Made by a program: the position numbers and the translations under genes. Below are positions 63,963 to 64,000 of a stretch of DNA of 64,000 bases, piece after piece. Within the stretch, counting starts at the first letter, position 1. Every line of letters begins with the position of its first letter. Under the pieces are notes generated by a model. It was not told the origin of the DNA. It ran no database searches and saw only the letters and a list, made by a program, of their open reading frames with translations. The stretch is from Bryoerythrophyllum caledonicum (Eukaryota; Streptophyta; Bryopsida; Pottiales; Pottiaceae). The stretch is taken from the NCBI GenBank assembly GCA_963971425.1, contig OZ020517.1, positions 28,042,668 through 28,106,667 on the forward strand, given 5' to 3'.

Positions 63963-64000
63963 GACAAAGCAGCGAACGACATTGTCAACGTTGCAACGGA

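Noticed and set aside
63539..63988. 149-residue minus-strand frame over the HSP70 region
   Set aside because: It is antisense to the HSP70-derived frame and has no domain of its own.

Overview
This is nuclear DNA from a green plant or streptophyte alga. It carries two chlorophyll a/b-binding (LHCII) genes, GT-AG introns, a plant CACTA transposon, a Ty1-copia retrotransposon and relics of plant kinase and HSP70 genes. The LHCII sequences mix land-plant and green-algal features. A seedless streptophyte (bryophyte, lycophyte, fern or charophyte) is my best inference, but the window does not settle it.

Layout. Positions 1-14.5 kb are gene space with higher GC, and every gene I can support is on the minus strand. 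They are two tandem LHCII genes (the first cut by the window edge), a nine-exon MAN1/Src1-type inner-nuclear-membrane protein gene (3671-7171), and a gene for a CCCH zinc finger - RRM - LOTUS - RING protein (8534-12380, 5' exons unresolved). From 15 to 55 kb the DNA is built from mobile elements. A three-level nest occupies 17.8-33.25 kb: a ~3.4 kb LTR-type sequence with target duplication ATCCC is split by a 12.07 kb CACTA element with target duplication ACT, which is split by an intact, recent 5.17 kb copia element with target duplication AAAAT. Decayed receptor-kinase pieces embedded in a GC-rich repeat follow at 33.7-35.1 kb.

The most unusual content is a repeated element family at 15.2-17.1, 37.35-48.46 and 48.5-54.83 kb. 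It has terminal inverted repeats beginning GCTAG and closely spaced TGAGC subterminal repeats. Its copies encode a protein that looks like a ParB-type (DGNHR) domain followed by a charged segment and an N4/N6-type DNA methyltransferase-like domain. In the 37.35-48.46 kb interval this gene sits divergently from a decayed MULE-like transposase. All three copies carry stops or frameshifts. Two TTAA-flanked elements with CCCCTAAAGG ends lie in the same interval, and a short relative sits in an intron of the MAN1-like gene.

Positions 55-62 kb are AT-rich with no gene I can support. The last 2 kb hold a broken cytosolic-type HSP70 pseudogene with an internal deletion, an AT-rich interruption and a foldback insertion. 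I found no tRNA, rRNA or CRISPR. The living genes do not form one pathway: they serve light harvesting, nuclear-envelope structure and RNA regulation or ubiquitination.
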